This document shows, piece after piece, positions 10,001 to 22,930 of a DNA stretch of 64,000 bases (positions are counted from its first letter, which is position 1; the number at the start of each line of letters is the position of its first letter). The DNA is from Laburnicola sp. R22_1 (Eukaryota > Ascomycota > Dothideomycetes > Pleosporales > Didymosphaeriaceae). The notes under the pieces were generated by a model, which saw only the letters and a program-made list of their open reading frames with translations, ran no database searches and had not been told where the DNA came from. The translations under genes were made by a program, and so were the position numbers. The stretch spans positions 2,542,001-2,606,000 of the forward strand of contig JACONQ010000006.1 in NCBI GenBank assembly GCA_014281115.1, read 5' to 3'.

Positions 10001-11735
10001 TTGTGGGTATTAAGCAACCTACACCCTATTATAAGCTAGTTCTACTATATAAATCTAGTTCTTTGTAACTTATAAAAGACTCTAATTACTCTTACTTATT
10101 ACTAGGCCTAGGCAATTAGTATTAACGTTTAATAGGCGCGTTCGCTAACTACCTATATAGTAAAAATATTAGCAACTTATAGTAAATTTACTTAGTTATA
10201 TTAATATACTTATAGTCTTGTACTATCTTCTCTCGCTTATAATATTAAATAATATACGCCTTGCCTATCTATTTCCTAGACTCTATAGTAGTATAGGTGG
10301 TATATTATACATAGCAATACACTATTAGTCTATACGTACTATATATTCTAATAGCACCCTCTATAAAGATAATTATAGTTTTAATAAGAGTACACCTAAA
10401 ATAGCGCAGTATTAGGTACCTAATACTCTTAGTTATAGGTACTATATACGTGCGCTACCTCTACGCTAGCTAAAAATAAATTAATATTACTATCTAGCTA
10501 TTAACTAGTGTTATAAAACGTCTTATTGCATTAGCTAGCGCATTTATTTTAGAAATATCTTAGCTTATTATATTATTATATTAAAGTTAATTTTTATTAA
10601 CTTGCTAGTCTATCTAGTTAAGGTGCATCTTAGCCGCATTTATATATTAACACTAGCTTTGCTCTTTATCTAGCTATCTATTATATTTATAGCAAGCTAC
10701 TTATTCTATATACTTATTAGTAAAATAATCTCTACCTATTTTTATAAGAATATACTAGTAGATATAATATATATAACTTAATAATATGTATATTATAGAT
10801 TCTACTAACTACTAGTACTCGCCTACTTACAAAGCTAACATATTCTTACACTAGCCTATAGTAGTCTAGTTATACTATATTCTTAACTAGAGTTGTCTAT
10901 AGTTGCCTATTATTAGCTTTTTAACACATTAACTTATCTTATATAATATAGTATACGATAGGAACGCAGTAGACGTAGTTATAGGGTTATTTATTGCTAA
11001 GCCTATAGCTACTATACTTTTTATAGTCTTATGCCTACTTATTTTAGAGGTCTGCGCTGCTATAGATTTTAAATATAGTTCTATTACTTTAATATATACT
11101 ACTACTACTTTAGCGTCTTTATATAGTACAAATTGCGCGTTCTCTAGTGTAAATATAGATTTGCCTAGAAGCCTATTATTATAGCCTTACTTCCTCCTAT
11201 TTGCTACTTTATTATATTATCGTATCTATTTTATTAACCTTAAGAAGTTTTAGTTACACTATCTTGCAATTTCTAAAAGATAGTTTATTACTTACTTAAA
11301 TATAAATATTTTAAAGTGTGTATTTATTACCCTACGCGCTATTATAGCTGCCCTACCTTTTCTAAGTTTGTTTAGATTAGCTTACCTAGAATCTTATTTT
11401 TGGCTAGAATAGCCTCTATCTCCTAGTATATAATATAATACTTTGTGTCTAATATATTAAGAATACTCTATATAGTGTCTTTAGCCATATATGCAGAATA
11501 TAGTATATATATATATTTAAAGTCTAGTTCTATATAAGGTTACGTCTTAGTATAGAATTATTACAGCATTAGCGCGTCTACTAGCTAAAAACCTATTTTA
11601 TTATCTTAGTATTCCTACTTTATATTAGCTATTAGTGCAAACTATAGTTACTATAAATATGCGAAAATATTATAGTAAATTACTATAATCGTATTTCAAC
11701 TATGTGGCGTTAAATTAACTACCTAGGAGTAGCAC
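7089..11735. other. Unclassified RIP-degraded repeat DNA
   Basis: About 4.6 kb of AT-rich sequence. Reading both strands with stop-tolerant frames gives stretches of plausible amino-acid composition (for example on the - strand near 9.9-11.2 kb), but I recognise no transposase, RT, integrase or protease motif. I found no LTR pair or terminal inverted repeats bounding it. It contains the tandem array at 8,258-8,630. Confidence 0.5.
8258..8630 (+). repeat. Tandem array, four units of about 100 bp
   Basis: Four successive, slightly diverged units. Each runs from CTAACRCTAGCTATACTTATTAA through TTACTTATAGTAAACTTACTATATTAT to an AGTTRRATTTAATAT-like end. Each unit carries the palindromic core TATAGTAA-N2-TTACTATA that recurs elsewhere in the window. 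Arrays of similar period also occur in the R1 family, but their unit sequences differ. Confidence 0.75.
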
Positions 11736-11739
11736 GACA

Positions 11740-11845
11740 AAGGCTTTCATCTTAAATAACATGACAAAAAAAGCAGAGCCCCCTGCTTAGTAATCAAAAA
11801 GAGCGTGAAAAAGGTAATGACAAAAAAAAGGTATTTAAACTATAG
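11740..11845 (+). repeat. Dispersed repeat, less mutated copy of the 63.76-63.86 kb element
   Basis: About 105 bp matching 63,757-63,860 in direct orientation. Shared landmarks are ACAAAGGCTTTYATCTTAAATAA, a GCTTAGTAATCAAAAAGAG-like segment and the flank GTATTTAAACTA. This copy keeps C and G at many places where the 63.8-kb copy has T or A, so it has suffered less RIP. Confidence 0.65.
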
Positions 11846-14800
11846 TAACTACTATTCTACTAAAGTAGGTGTATAAGTTAAATATAAACAAGTGCTTTAG
11901 AAGCGCTATAACTATGCCTAGATTACTATACTTATTCTATGGCTATAATATATATATTATAGACAGATTATAAAATATAATAAATTTCTAACTAAGAAGA
12001 CTAAAGCTATAACTTTTATTATTATTACTTATAACTTAGAAAAGTTTTTATTACTGCTATTAAAGTTACTATTGCTATTAATATGGCCTTTAGCATTTGC
12101 ATAGCTATGGCCATTAGTATAACTAAAGCTATAACTATTAATAGGGGCATAATATTATTAAATAAGTAAGTGTAATACTATATATTGTTTTATAACTATA
12201 ATAAAAGTGGAGGGTTGCTTATATAGTAAGGTTGGAGACAGGTAACTATATAGTGTTTAGTAAATACTAGATAAGATAAGGCGTATAGTGTTAATAAGGT
12301 AAAGATAAAGCTTAGTAGGCGCGAATTTAAAAGTAGTCTAAATAATATAGTTGCTATATAAGTTATATATTAGCTTCTTAAGATCCTATTTATATATTAT
12401 CTTCTAAATTATAATTGCCTTAATGTTTATCTTAGCGCAACGAACGCACTTCTTAATAATATTAAAACTAAACTTCTACTTATGCAGCTTAGTAATATAG
12501 TCTTAGAAGCTAAGGCAAAGCAAAGTAGTGAAGTTTACTTTATTAAGGTTAAGAATATACTACACTATATATTATTGCTATTATTAGCTTGCTTTAGGAT
12601 TAGCATATTATTACTAGAGGAGGACTACTATAACTCTAGTATGCTATTAGTATATATAAAATATTTAGGGTTGCTTAGGCTACTTAGAATATATCTATAG
12701 TGCAGTTACTATAGTTTATATTCTATTATAGTAATTTACTATAATGTCTTTAGTAATATAAGGCTAATAGAATTTATTATATTAATTAATTCTTATAGTA
12801 ATAACTATACATACTCTAAGTACTATTGTCTAATAATAAACCTATCCTATATATTATGCGTAATAGTTTCCTACACGTATTTCTTAAATTTTTCTTTATC
12901 CGCCTTGCTATATATTTTACTATATCTTATTAGGTTTTTAATTACTAGTTATTGTTATATATAGCGCTATACTTCGAAAAGCTAATATAGTTGTTAACTA
13001 TAAATATATATTATTGTTACTAGGACCTGCTTTAGATTTACTATTAAATTAAATGCTGTTATATCTATAGTTTGTGTTAGCATCCTTTACTAGTATAATA
13101 TACACTACGCTAATAATCTATACTATATAAAAGCACTAATAAGTCTCTTAGTATCTAGTTTCTTCTAAGTATATTTCTTAAGCTAACTAGTTTTAAAGCT
13201 TAACAAAACTATAAATATTATTTAGTTATTCTTAGTCTACTATCTAAAATATCTTAAGAAGAAAGCAAATATATAGGTTCTCTTACTTAGTAGAGTATAT
13301 AGTATTTTGTTCTATAATAGTAAATATTAGCCAGATCTAGCCTACACGCCTACCTTTAAGAGGAGTATTATTATAGTTATATTCTTAAACCTATATATTA
13401 TATTTAAGCTACTTGCTATTACCTTGCCAATTTAGTACATATTAAATAGTCTTCTAGTCTTCCTATAATACTTTACTATTTAGCCTTCTAGTCTCTCTCT
13501 GGTATCTAAATAATGGGTAGATTATTATTATACAGAGATTAACCTAACTAGAGTTATTTTTAAGCTATTTAGCATCTTTCTAATATAAGCTTATTCTACT
13601 AGCTTTAATTATATCCTCCTCTTACAGTATTACTATAAGCGTGTTGCATAGTCTAAGAAATTTAATATAAGTTATAGTGTTTTAAATAGTTATCTAATAA
13701 TATAAAGTTAACCCCTTCTTTGTTATAAGCAGAAATTTAGATGTGTTAATACTATATTAGCTTAATAGAGCTGGTCTAGCTAGTCTACCTAGTCGCACCT
13801 CTTCTGGCCCCTATATCTTAGTTATTAGCTCCCCTGCGTAGTACTTCGCTAGAGTCTTATATATTTAATTCTTAGTCTATTAAGTATTTAGACTGCTTAT
13901 CTATGCTAGAGTTTTCTTATAGTTTATTAATTAGAACAAGTTCTTAATAAGAAATATGTGGGGGACTTTTATATATATAGTAGGATTATAGTTTAGTAGT
14001 GGCCTATATTACTATACTATTTATATATAGTAGGTAATTATGTAAAGTTTTAGTATCTAGAAGTGCTTTGCGTATAGTAAATAGAAGCTAACTAATTCTT
14101 ACTTATATATATTAACCTACTAGAGGGATTTAAGTATATAGCCAAGTGTTTCCTTATTATAGTTATAGTAATAAGAAATTATAACAAAGTTATATATCCT
14201 ACAAAGATACTATATAGTATTTAGCTTACTTTATAGGAGGGGGGTAAATACTACTAGAATCTACTTTATAAGGGCCTTCTGTTTGTTTCTAGACTATTAT
14301 AATATTCGACTAACTAGTATATAGTTAAAGACTTTTAGGCCTAGGAAGTAAGGCACCTTTTAGTAACGCTTATTAATCTAACTTATTCCTAATATTATAT
14401 ATTATGCTCTTAAGTTGCCATATATTAAGTTAACTAGACCTATTAGTCACTTAATAGTATGCTTTATAAGTCCTTTATAGAGTTAATATAAAAGATTTAG
14501 CATAAGAGCTATATATATATTTATAAATAGGAACTTCTATATAAAGTTTCTAATCTAGTGCACGTACTCTAGGTAAGAACTCTAGATGCTAGTTTACCTA
14601 TAGTACTATTATGCAAGTAATATAGCGCGTATTCTACTAATATCTTATTAGTGCGGTTAGTATACACTATTATATTTCGTATTTAGGGGTATATTTAATA
14701 CACTATATAGTGCTGTCTTATTTTTACCTTTATAATTATTACCTACTCCTTATAGTCTACTATAATATTATATATAATTAGATAGTATATTCTCTTAAAC

Positions 14801-14986
14801 CTATCTACACATATTATACACATGCCTATTTAACTAATAAATTTAATAGCTATGTTAGTAATAGTTAAATAGTGTAATATAGTTTTATAGAAGCACTTAT
14901 AATCTAATACTTTTACTATTACCTTATAGTACACATTTATAGTAATATTTCTATTATACTACTTAATAATTAGTAGTATTACTATA
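11846..14986. other. Unclassified RIP-degraded repeat DNA left of pogo-1
   Basis: About 3.1 kb. A 72-codon ORF at 12,482-12,700 is Leu/Ile-rich and is not supported as a gene. On the - strand at about 12.9-14.1 kb a stop-tolerant reading gives a long, protein-like but unrecognised sequence. The DNA probably continues on the other side of pogo-1 (16,820 onward). Confidence 0.45.
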
Positions 14987-16819
14987 ACGTATTCTATTAG
15001 TAAGCCGGCTACTTTTCCTTAGCACGACCAACTTATGTTATGACTCTTCGATTTTATTACTATTAAACAAGGAGCCTACGTACGTTGTACTTATATCTAA
15101 TTTAGAAGATACCTTTGTATCTTTTTTATACGTTTGCGTATTGTGTCTAGTCTTCCTATAGTTTCTACAGCGCTGTAGAGCTAGTTGGGCTCTTTCTTAA
15201 TCACCACTACTACAAGCCTTCTTTAATCGCTAAGGCGCCTGCAACGCCTTAGCAGTTACCTGCGCTGCTATAGTCCTATACTCTATAGTCCTACCCTGCT
15301 AGATCCGCTTTCTTTTGCGTGATTTTCGCTTAGTTATTACTACTAATTACTTCTTAAGCTTATAGACGCGGGTGGTTAAAAGAGTGTTTTAATATAGCAT
15401 AAGTTTACTACTTTTTATAAGCTAAGAAAAGCTAGCCTAAGCTATAATAGGCCATTAAGTAAAGGAGTTACTTACTGGCTTTAACTAGGATCCAAACTCG
15501 TGCGTATTGCTTAGTGTTTTTAATTGCCATGGCGTCTCCTGTAGTGGAGGTACTAGTAGGGTACGCAGCTATACTTTAAGACGATCTAACACTACCTATG
15601 CGTTAATAGAGACAAGGCCTAATACCTTAAAGGCCTTATAATAGTTCTCCTCTATAAACATGTTAAAAAACGTGTTTTTAAAGGCTAGAAGGAAGCCTTT
15701 CTTATTAATATAGAAGACGCGCCTACGTGCTAAGTCTCTAATGCGCTAAGAGTACTTGCGCTTTAATGGCAAGAAGCAGACTACGTTAAGCGGCTAGAGG
15801 ACGTGCGATAAGTAAGGTGGCATGCAGAGGGTAAGAATCTTATTTTTAAGGTAGTAGTCCTTAAAATCCTAGTTAAGGTGGCTCTCGTGACCGTCTAAAA
15901 TAAGCAGCCTGTACCTCCCCACCTAGCGCGTCTTTGTATGCGCGTTAAAATGCTTTAACCACTCTAGACTAAGCACGTTATTAGTCTAGCTGTTCTTAGA
16001 GACTAAGAGCTTCTAATTACGCGGTATATCTGCCTTTTTGTACTACGTAGAGATATAAACGCGTTCTTTGTAGATAATAAAAGGTAGAGTTGCATACCTA
16101 GTAGCGTAGATACTCTGGAGAATAGTAACCTACTTATAATTACCTAGCTAAATAAGCTTAGGTTAAGCATGTCTCTCTACGCCTATAACAATCTTTATTA
16201 AGCTAATAACGCCTATCTAGAAGCTAGTCTTATTAAAGTTGTGTATGTTATTATTATAAACGTTATACTTGGCTTTAGTATCCTCTACTAGCTTAAACCA
16301 CACGCTAATTATCTCTAGATCCTTCTAGAGTATTCTCTAGCGGTATTTCGCTTAATTAAAGGCTATTTTAAGCTTAGCTAAGCGCGTTACAAAGCGCTCA
16401 GCCTAGCGCTTACTAATAGGCTGGCCACTGCGTATACCTAGTAGTTTGTCGACTATATCTTTTACCTCGCACAGCTGGGGCGCGAATCCTCGCGAATTAA
16501 GGTTAAGAATATATTAGACAATTGTCTGCTCTTTAGTTGCAGTAAGTTTCTAAATTTCTAGTTAAGTTTAGGCGCGTGAAGTAATTTTGTAAAGCTAATT
16601 AGAGAGGCGCTAGTATTTAATATTAAAGGCAGTAGTTGCGCGTTATAGGCTTTAAATTTGGCCAGAAGTATAGGCCTTAAGAGTAAGGTTAATTCTGCCT
16701 TCTTAGTTAACTAATATCGTATTATATTGTAAAGACATATTGGAGTTACTAAAGTGTTAGTTATGCTAAGAAAAAGTGGCTAGCTTACTAATATAGCCGG
16801 CTTACTAATAAAAATACGT
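14987..16819 (-). mobile_element. pogo-1: Fot1/pogo-type DNA transposon, 1,833 bp
   Basis: Flanked by TA at 14,985-14,986 and 16,820-16,821. Terminal inverted repeats begin ACGTATTYTATTAGTAAGCC on both sides and continue to a shared CTTTTYCTTAGCAYRAC block. The right repeat carries an extra segment of about 18 bp resembling a partial duplication of its own start. The transposase is on the - strand. TA duplication, TIR length and total size all match the Fot1/pogo group of Tc1/mariner elements. Confidence 0.88.
15038..16738 (-). pseudogene. pogo-1 transposase (HTH-psq, CENP-B-type HTH, DDE_1), dead
   Basis: 567-codon frame with no net frameshift from ATG at 16,738 to TAA at 15,040, broken by many in-frame TAA/TAG at former Gln/Trp codons. 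Readable parts: an N-terminal HTH after NQEGRIN-like residues; the second HTH containing YILNLNSRGFAP; HNFNKTSF (the D-x-GF block, with Asp now Asn); LLILDGHESHL with the second catalytic Asp intact; PPYLSHVLQPLNVVCF; and a C-terminal CxxC-HN-type knuckle decayed to RCRNYRKTRHNTQTY. Inactive. Confidence 0.87.
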
Positions 16820-18524
16820 TAAGTATATTACCTAGGATCTTTTTTAATTATTAGATGTGTATATCTAGGTTGCCAATTAATATATACACTAGCTACGCCG
16901 CCTAGTTACTATAATGGTTACTTAGTTATATCTTATTAACTCTAATTATAACTAGTATAATAGTAGAGTCTTTTAGTAGTTTAGTCTATATAGTTTACTA
17001 CTAGTTAAAGTTTTATAGGTCTGTATACGTTCTTATCTTATAGGAGTTACTGTCTCTATTAGTTATCTTCTTTAGTATTTACTTAGGGGCATAAGTTATG
17101 TATTTTTTAAATAGTTTAAAGCTAATCTAAAACTTAATAATACTAAGTATATTCTATTAGAGAAGTTAACTATCTCCTATATCGTGTGCTCTATTAGGTA
17201 ACTAGTTACTTTTAGGTAGAAATATAGTGTATTCTTCCTATTCGCAACTTATAATATCTATTTTAATATTATCTAACAATATATACTACTATTTAGCGTT
17301 TTAAAATTATATATAAGATAAAAATACTAATAAGCACTTATTAGCAAATAAAAGGTTAATATCTCTTTTTATATAACATACTATTTCTCTCCTAGTATTA
17401 ATTTGTGATGTTACGTGATCCCGGGCCAGCTATTTAACCAATCACTGTATTATATAATTAATAATTTCTTTAATAATATTTTTCGCAGCAATAATAATAA
17501 TAACAATTACAATAGTAACTAACCTAACTATTTTATTACTCTCCTATAGTAGATCTCCCCTCGCAACTAGCAAGCCGTATACTGCCCCTCTAGGACCTCG
17601 CTGCCGCCACCTATCTCCTCTGTGCTTCCGCCGCTACTGCTGCCCTTACTCCTTATTGTCCTTGTGCGCCCACACGATCTTAACTGTCGCTAGAAGCTTC
17701 TCCCGCTATAGCTGCGTACGCGCGCTCTGGCAATATATAAGAAATATTTGCTCCTCCTCTAATAGACGCCCACTGCCATATCTTAGCCTATCCTCTAGCC
17801 TTGCTAGCCATGCAATAGTAAGGTACTGTTATTTTCTTATAAAGGTTGCTATATCTCTTCCTAGGTCTTTGTATAAAAGAATAGCCTAGTACTTAAGAAT
17901 TTAGAGTTGCGTAAAGATTGTATATGGCCTAAATTGATTGTTAGACATAATCTCTAGGATAGTGTAATTGTGATTAATTTAGTTTTCTAGCAGCCCTGCC
18001 TCTTAAACCTTATCTTGCAACAGGTAGGCTAGATAGCTAATATTGTCTAGCTAGTTGTCTATGCTAGTTTTAAATTCTCTGGTAGTTATCTAACCGCGAG
18101 TATTAGACGACGCAATCTTAGGACACTAGAAAGATGTTGCGTCGCCGCACATAATAAAGAGGTATTTAGATTTAAAAGACTTAGTGTTGTGTAAGTTAAA
18201 GGTAAAGATTTAGTATATTAGGCATTGCTAACATTATAAGAGCAGGCAGACTTTATACGCTATACGTATAGCAAACTATAGTTATGCTACTACTAGGTCG
18301 CGAGCACAATAACTAAACTATAGTTAAGCGTCCTATTGCCTACACTACTCTTACGGTTGCAACTCTGCAGTCTACTACGGCTTTCTAATAGTTTACTAGT
18401 TAAGAGATAATATATAACTTAGTTATACTAGATAGTAGACTATTTATTAATTACTATTAATAATACTGCTATGCAAAATATTAATAATAAAATTATTATT
18501 ATTTTATATATAGTTTATTACTAC
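16820..18524. other. Unclassified region with a GC-richer island at 17,400-17,890
   Basis: 16,822-17,400 is RIP-degraded and probably continues the sequence left of pogo-1. From about 17,400 composition rises abruptly (GATCCCGGGCCAGC near 17,418; CGCTGCCGCCACC near 17,600) and stays moderate to about 17,890. The 77-codon ORF at 17,656-17,889 (+) is Ser/Arg/Leu-rich and matches no family I know. From 17,890 to 18,400 composition is intermediate. No tRNA or rRNA recognised. Confidence 0.45.
18108..18144. other. Hairpin-forming inverted repeat
   Basis: CGACGCAA (18,108-18,115) pairs perfectly with TTGCGTCG (18,137-18,144). Beyond a 2-nt bulge, TCTT pairs with AAGA, leaving a loop of about 11 nt. 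It lies in less AT-rich DNA, so the match is not a trivial TA palindrome. Confidence 0.55.
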
Positions 18525-18629
18525 TACTATGTACTAAGTGCTAGGTTTTAGTGCCTTCTATTTTACTTCTCTCTATGTATAGTGCGGATTCGACCTTGGT
18601 TAGAATCTTAACACGATGAAAATCTTTAA
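18525..18629 (+). repeat. 105-bp SINE/MITE-like element, copy 1
   Basis: Same length as, and inverted relative to, the copy at 61,841-61,945. It runs from TACTATGTACTAAG to GATGAAAATCTTTAA and contains GTGCGGATTCGACCTTGG in the middle. It is less RIP-altered than its surroundings. No clear target duplication here, because pogo-2 inserted four bases beyond its right end. Confidence 0.7.
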
Positions 18630-18633
18630 TATA

Positions 18634-20489
18634 ACATACTATATGGAGATTTGCACTATGTGGGGATTTACACTATTTAAGTTAGACCTACCTACTTTGC
18701 AACCTTATAACTTTTACTATAGACTATAAAAAAAGCTCTAAGGCGACTTAAAACAAATCTAAGATGCAAGATGCAATCTAAGTAATTAGAAAAGGAGACT
18801 TTTCTAGACTATACGCTGCTACTGCGCACTTTAAAATTTCGCGTTATACTTTAAGCCAGAGGATAGCTAGAGAATAATTACACTTATAGGCCGCTATACA
18901 CTAATAAATCCTCTTAATTATAGAAGAGAAATTATTAACTAGATAAATTACACGTTATACTATAGCTAGAATATCTCTCTTACTATTATTATTGCTAGAG
19001 ATAGCTAAATTGCTGCGCGCGTATCGCGTCTAATATAATTCTAGATTTAAAGCTATTGCTAAAATAACTATACCTATTAGCCACAAATAGATATATTGCT
19101 TCCTAAATTACTATCCTATAATATAAGATATCTATGCCCACTAGCTAGATAATACGTAATTTAATAGAGCTACGTTTAAGGTAGTAAAAGGCTAGTTTAA
19201 TACTATTACTGAGCTATTTAATAAGTATTTATACAAACTTTAAGATGTATAGAATATAGACAAGTTAGGTATTAAAGTTAAAGAGAGCTAGATAATATAC
19301 ATACTTATTCTTATTAACTATAACTAGAAGAATAAGGTTATAGGAGGGAAGTAAAAGTAGGTAACTAATATTAAATGCATTAACGCTACTAGTTAAGCTC
19401 TTCTACTACTCCTTATCTTTAAGGGCTAGAACCTTAATATAAGCTAGATTCTACCTAAAGTATCTATTAACTAGCACTAGAGAGTTAGTAAGAATAGCGA
19501 GATATTAAATGCGCTTAGTCTATATTAGCTAGTTAAGATATTTAAGCTATTAACGTGGAGGAAAGGGGTTATCTATTAATAACTTTTAATTGTAGATAGC
19601 TATAGGAGCTATATTTAAGCCAATTTTATTATGTACTATATAGAGAATAATATTAATCTTCTTATTATGCTGCCGCACTACTCGCATATCCTTTAACTAC
19701 TTACTATTAGGGTATTCTCTATATTTAAGCGTGCGCACGCATCTAAGACTAACTAGGTCTCTTAACTTAGCTAGTAGCGTATCTTATATTAAGAATAGGT
19801 GTAGATATTTAAAAGGGCTTATAAGAAGGCTATTATAGTTAATAATATTCTAGGTAAATAGAGAGGAGCTAGCCTAATCCATTTAGATCTAGGGAAGTTT
19901 CTAAAGCAGCTACTCTTATTAGACCTATAATAAGCCTTAAAGCCATACACACTAATAGAATAAGGCAACCTAGACTTTGCCCTACTAAAAAGCTTGCCTT
20001 TAGATAGTACTAAGCTTCGCAAATTAAATGTGTAACTTAATGCTGTGCTTATAAAAGTACTAGGACTTTTATTAGAGGCAAAGCCCTATATTAACTAAGT
20101 GACCTATATAGCAGAAACATAGAATACTAAGCTAGTTCTACTTTATTAGCAGCTAAAAGAGAAGGATTAAATGCTCTAGTTATAAAAAAAAAGAACTAAA
20201 GGGAAGAGAGTCTAATTAGAGAGTAAATACGTATATAGCACACTAAAGGTATTAGGAGTAGCTTAGGATACTAAGGCAATACTAGTTGCAAAACAACTAC
20301 GCAGCCGTCTACAAAAGTAGCTAGTAGAGAAAGCTAATAATAGTAATAGAACTAATAAGTTTAAAAATTAATCTAAAGTGTTAGAGAAAGAATTAGATAA
20401 TGTGGTAGCGAGTAAAACGCAGTTAAAGAAGGCAAGACTCGCTTAGATAGTGCAAATCCCCATATAGTGCAAATCCCTATACGGTACGT
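18634..20489 (+). mobile_element. pogo-2: Fot1/pogo-type DNA transposon, 1,856 bp
   Basis: TA at 18,632-18,633 and 20,490-20,491. Terminal inverted repeats of about 50 bp begin ACATAC (left, RIP-altered) and ACGTAC (right). Each contains an internal direct repeat of GGGATTTGCACTAT-type units (two per end). Transposase on the + strand. Inserted at the edge of the 105-bp element. Confidence 0.88.
18764..20446 (+). pseudogene. pogo-2 transposase, dead
   Basis: 561-codon frame from ATG at 18,764 to TAG at 20,444-20,446, reading through with no net frameshift but numerous TAA/TAG. Readable: N-terminal HTH (AHFKISRYTLSQRI); LYKLQDVQNIDKLG leading to the first catalytic Asp region; LLLIFKGQNLN; LLIVDSYRSYIQANFI with the second catalytic Asp present; LPHYSHILQLLTIRVFSIFK; and a Lys/Gln-rich C-terminus. 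It differs from the other four in lacking a visible C-terminal zinc knuckle. Inactive. Confidence 0.86.
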
Positions 20490-20491
20490 TA

Positions 20492-22424
20492 CTAAATATT
20501 ATATAGCCGCTTAGTAAAGGTATAACTTATCTTGTTTTTAAAGGGCGCGTATAGACTATTACTATAACTTACTATTAGTATAAACGCGACATTATAAAGT
20601 GTGTTAGGGGTAGTATCTATATTACTACTATTAGAATAAACTATATATAGGAGTGTCAGCTTATTAACTAGTAACTTCCTTAAAAGTCTAGTAACTACTT
20701 ATAACTAATGTACTTGCTGTGTATAAGAAAGCTAAGGTTATCTATTAATTATTATTTGCACTATAGTTATTCTTTATACTATCCCTATATATTAAGGCCA
20801 TATTATAAATCTTTGGCCTATACTCCTTAGTATTACTATTATTATTAACCTTTACCTTATTATCGCTATTACCACTATAATTTATACAATTATTATATAG
20901 CATAATATTTAATAGTGCACTCTCTTAGGTTATATTAGGAGTGAGTAGTGTAGAACTATCTATATAGTTTTTATAATTATACTAACTCGATAATCTATTA
21001 TTATAATTTATTATACAGACTACTAATAATACACTATTTATTATTTAGCCTTTATATATTGCATCTAGTGTGTAATTAGCTTAGACTAGGTCTTTAGTAT
21101 GCGGCCACACACACACTAGCGGCTAAATATTAACTTTATACTTATATATAGTGCTTTATATACTATTAAAACACGCTATATAGTACGCACCTATTAAGTA
21201 TAGGTTGTATTAGTTTATATACTACTTTTGGCGTTTCTAATAATATTTAATTATACTAAGAATCCGCCATGCTAAAGCTAATGCAAACTAACACAATATA
21301 TTATTATTATTCTATAATAGTTTACCATTTCATAATTAGCGGCCTATAGTTAATAGTATATATACTTAAAGCATTAGAAATAATTACGTTTAATTAAACA
21401 GTTCTCTAGATACTTTATTCGATTACTAGAAAAATATATAGCTAAACTATTAGTACTTATTATAATTATACACACCTAACTATTTAAATTCTACTTACTC
21501 TATCTATGTAGTAATAAAGAGAAATATAGAATATGCCGTTCCTAAGACCTAAAACAATTATAGTAATAATATTACTTATCTAGCTACCTATATAGTCACC
21601 TATAACCTCCTAGGCCCCTTGCCATTTTATATCTCTAAGCTATACTAGATTAACTATATAGATAGCTTATTTACATAAGTAGTTAATATCCATAATAATA
21701 GCTAATTAATAAAGCGCTATATTCTTATTAGGCTAGATAGTAAACTTAAGCACACTTGGCATTTTTAGATCTTAGGGTTTAGGTATAAGCTTTAGCCATA
21801 CTTGCGCAACCTCTTTTATTATACTAACCATAAAGAGGAGGTACTATATATAATAATTATAAATGTTAGTATATATCTTTTAAGTATCCTAGTTAGATAT
21901 TTACTAACATTATTAAAGAATATATAGAGAAGAAAATACTCCTATTTAAGCGAGCATTATTATTAGTAGAGATAAATATACTAAAGGGTTAGCCATCTAA
22001 TATAAATAAGCTATAGGCCTAAACATAGGCCTAGCAAATACTTTTACTATTCTATATATATATATATATATACAAATATTTAGTTTTTACTATAAATTAT
22101 ACTAACTTACTATATATACTATAATAATAGTCTAGATAAAATAAAGGTAAATTTATCTTTTACGCAATATCTATACGTAGTATAGACACACCTATTTATG
22201 CCACACATAGGTATTAAGTAATAGCGAGTTACCTATAAGCGCTTTTAACACTAATAACTATTTGTAAACCCTCTTACACTTACTACCTTTAAGTAGCGCT
22301 ACTATTTTCTATTCTTTATATATAATTACCTATAACGCCTTATACTACTTATAATAAATAGCCTAATAAATACTTTATAGAACTATCTATCCACTATCTA
22401 CACACTAGATATATAGTATATTAC
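20492..22424. other. Unclassified RIP-degraded DNA
   Basis: About 1.9 kb of AT-rich sequence with no recognisable motif. A (TA)n run lies at about 22,053-22,072. Parts may be a diverged 5' extension of the R1 family, but alignment with 38.6-39.3 kb is not convincing by eye. Confidence 0.4.
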
Positions 22425-22930
22425 TACTTTCTAAGAAATATAAGACTTTAACTCTAGTAGTATAATAGTATAAGACCTAGCTAGACTATTTAACTACAAC
22501 GAAACCGTATTCTACAATATAAGAAATATTATTATATAAGATATATTAGATAATAACTAGGTAGATTTTAAATACCTATAGCTAGACAAACTACCTAATA
22601 TTATAAGTATTAAGTAAATAATATTTAAGTATATTTAAGACCTCCTAGAGTACAAAGTTATTATTAACACAGATTTTATAGATATAGTTTTTAATATTCT
22701 ATAAGACGCAGCCTTAGATAAATATTAGTTGTGCTTTAGATTTAAAGTAGAAGATAATATAGGCAGTAGACAAAAATTACAAAAATTATAAAAATAGACT
22801 ATAACTAGTAGTAGGCAGAATATACACACACCTATTCTAAAGCGCTAGCGCTGCGTCTAAGACGTATCTGTGCTAATTAGAAAAGAGCCTCCTATTTATT
22901 TTAATAATATTCTAGTTATTATCTTTAATA

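Noticed and set aside
12482..12700. 72-codon Leu/Ile-rich ORF that could look like a membrane protein
   Set aside because: The composition is what TA-rich random sequence gives; it lies in RIP-degraded DNA.
18525..18629. tRNA gene suggested by a GATTCGA-containing segment
   Set aside because: No acceptor, D or anticodon arms can be drawn around it; the repeat's exact 105-bp length and the target duplication of its partner fit a mobile element better.
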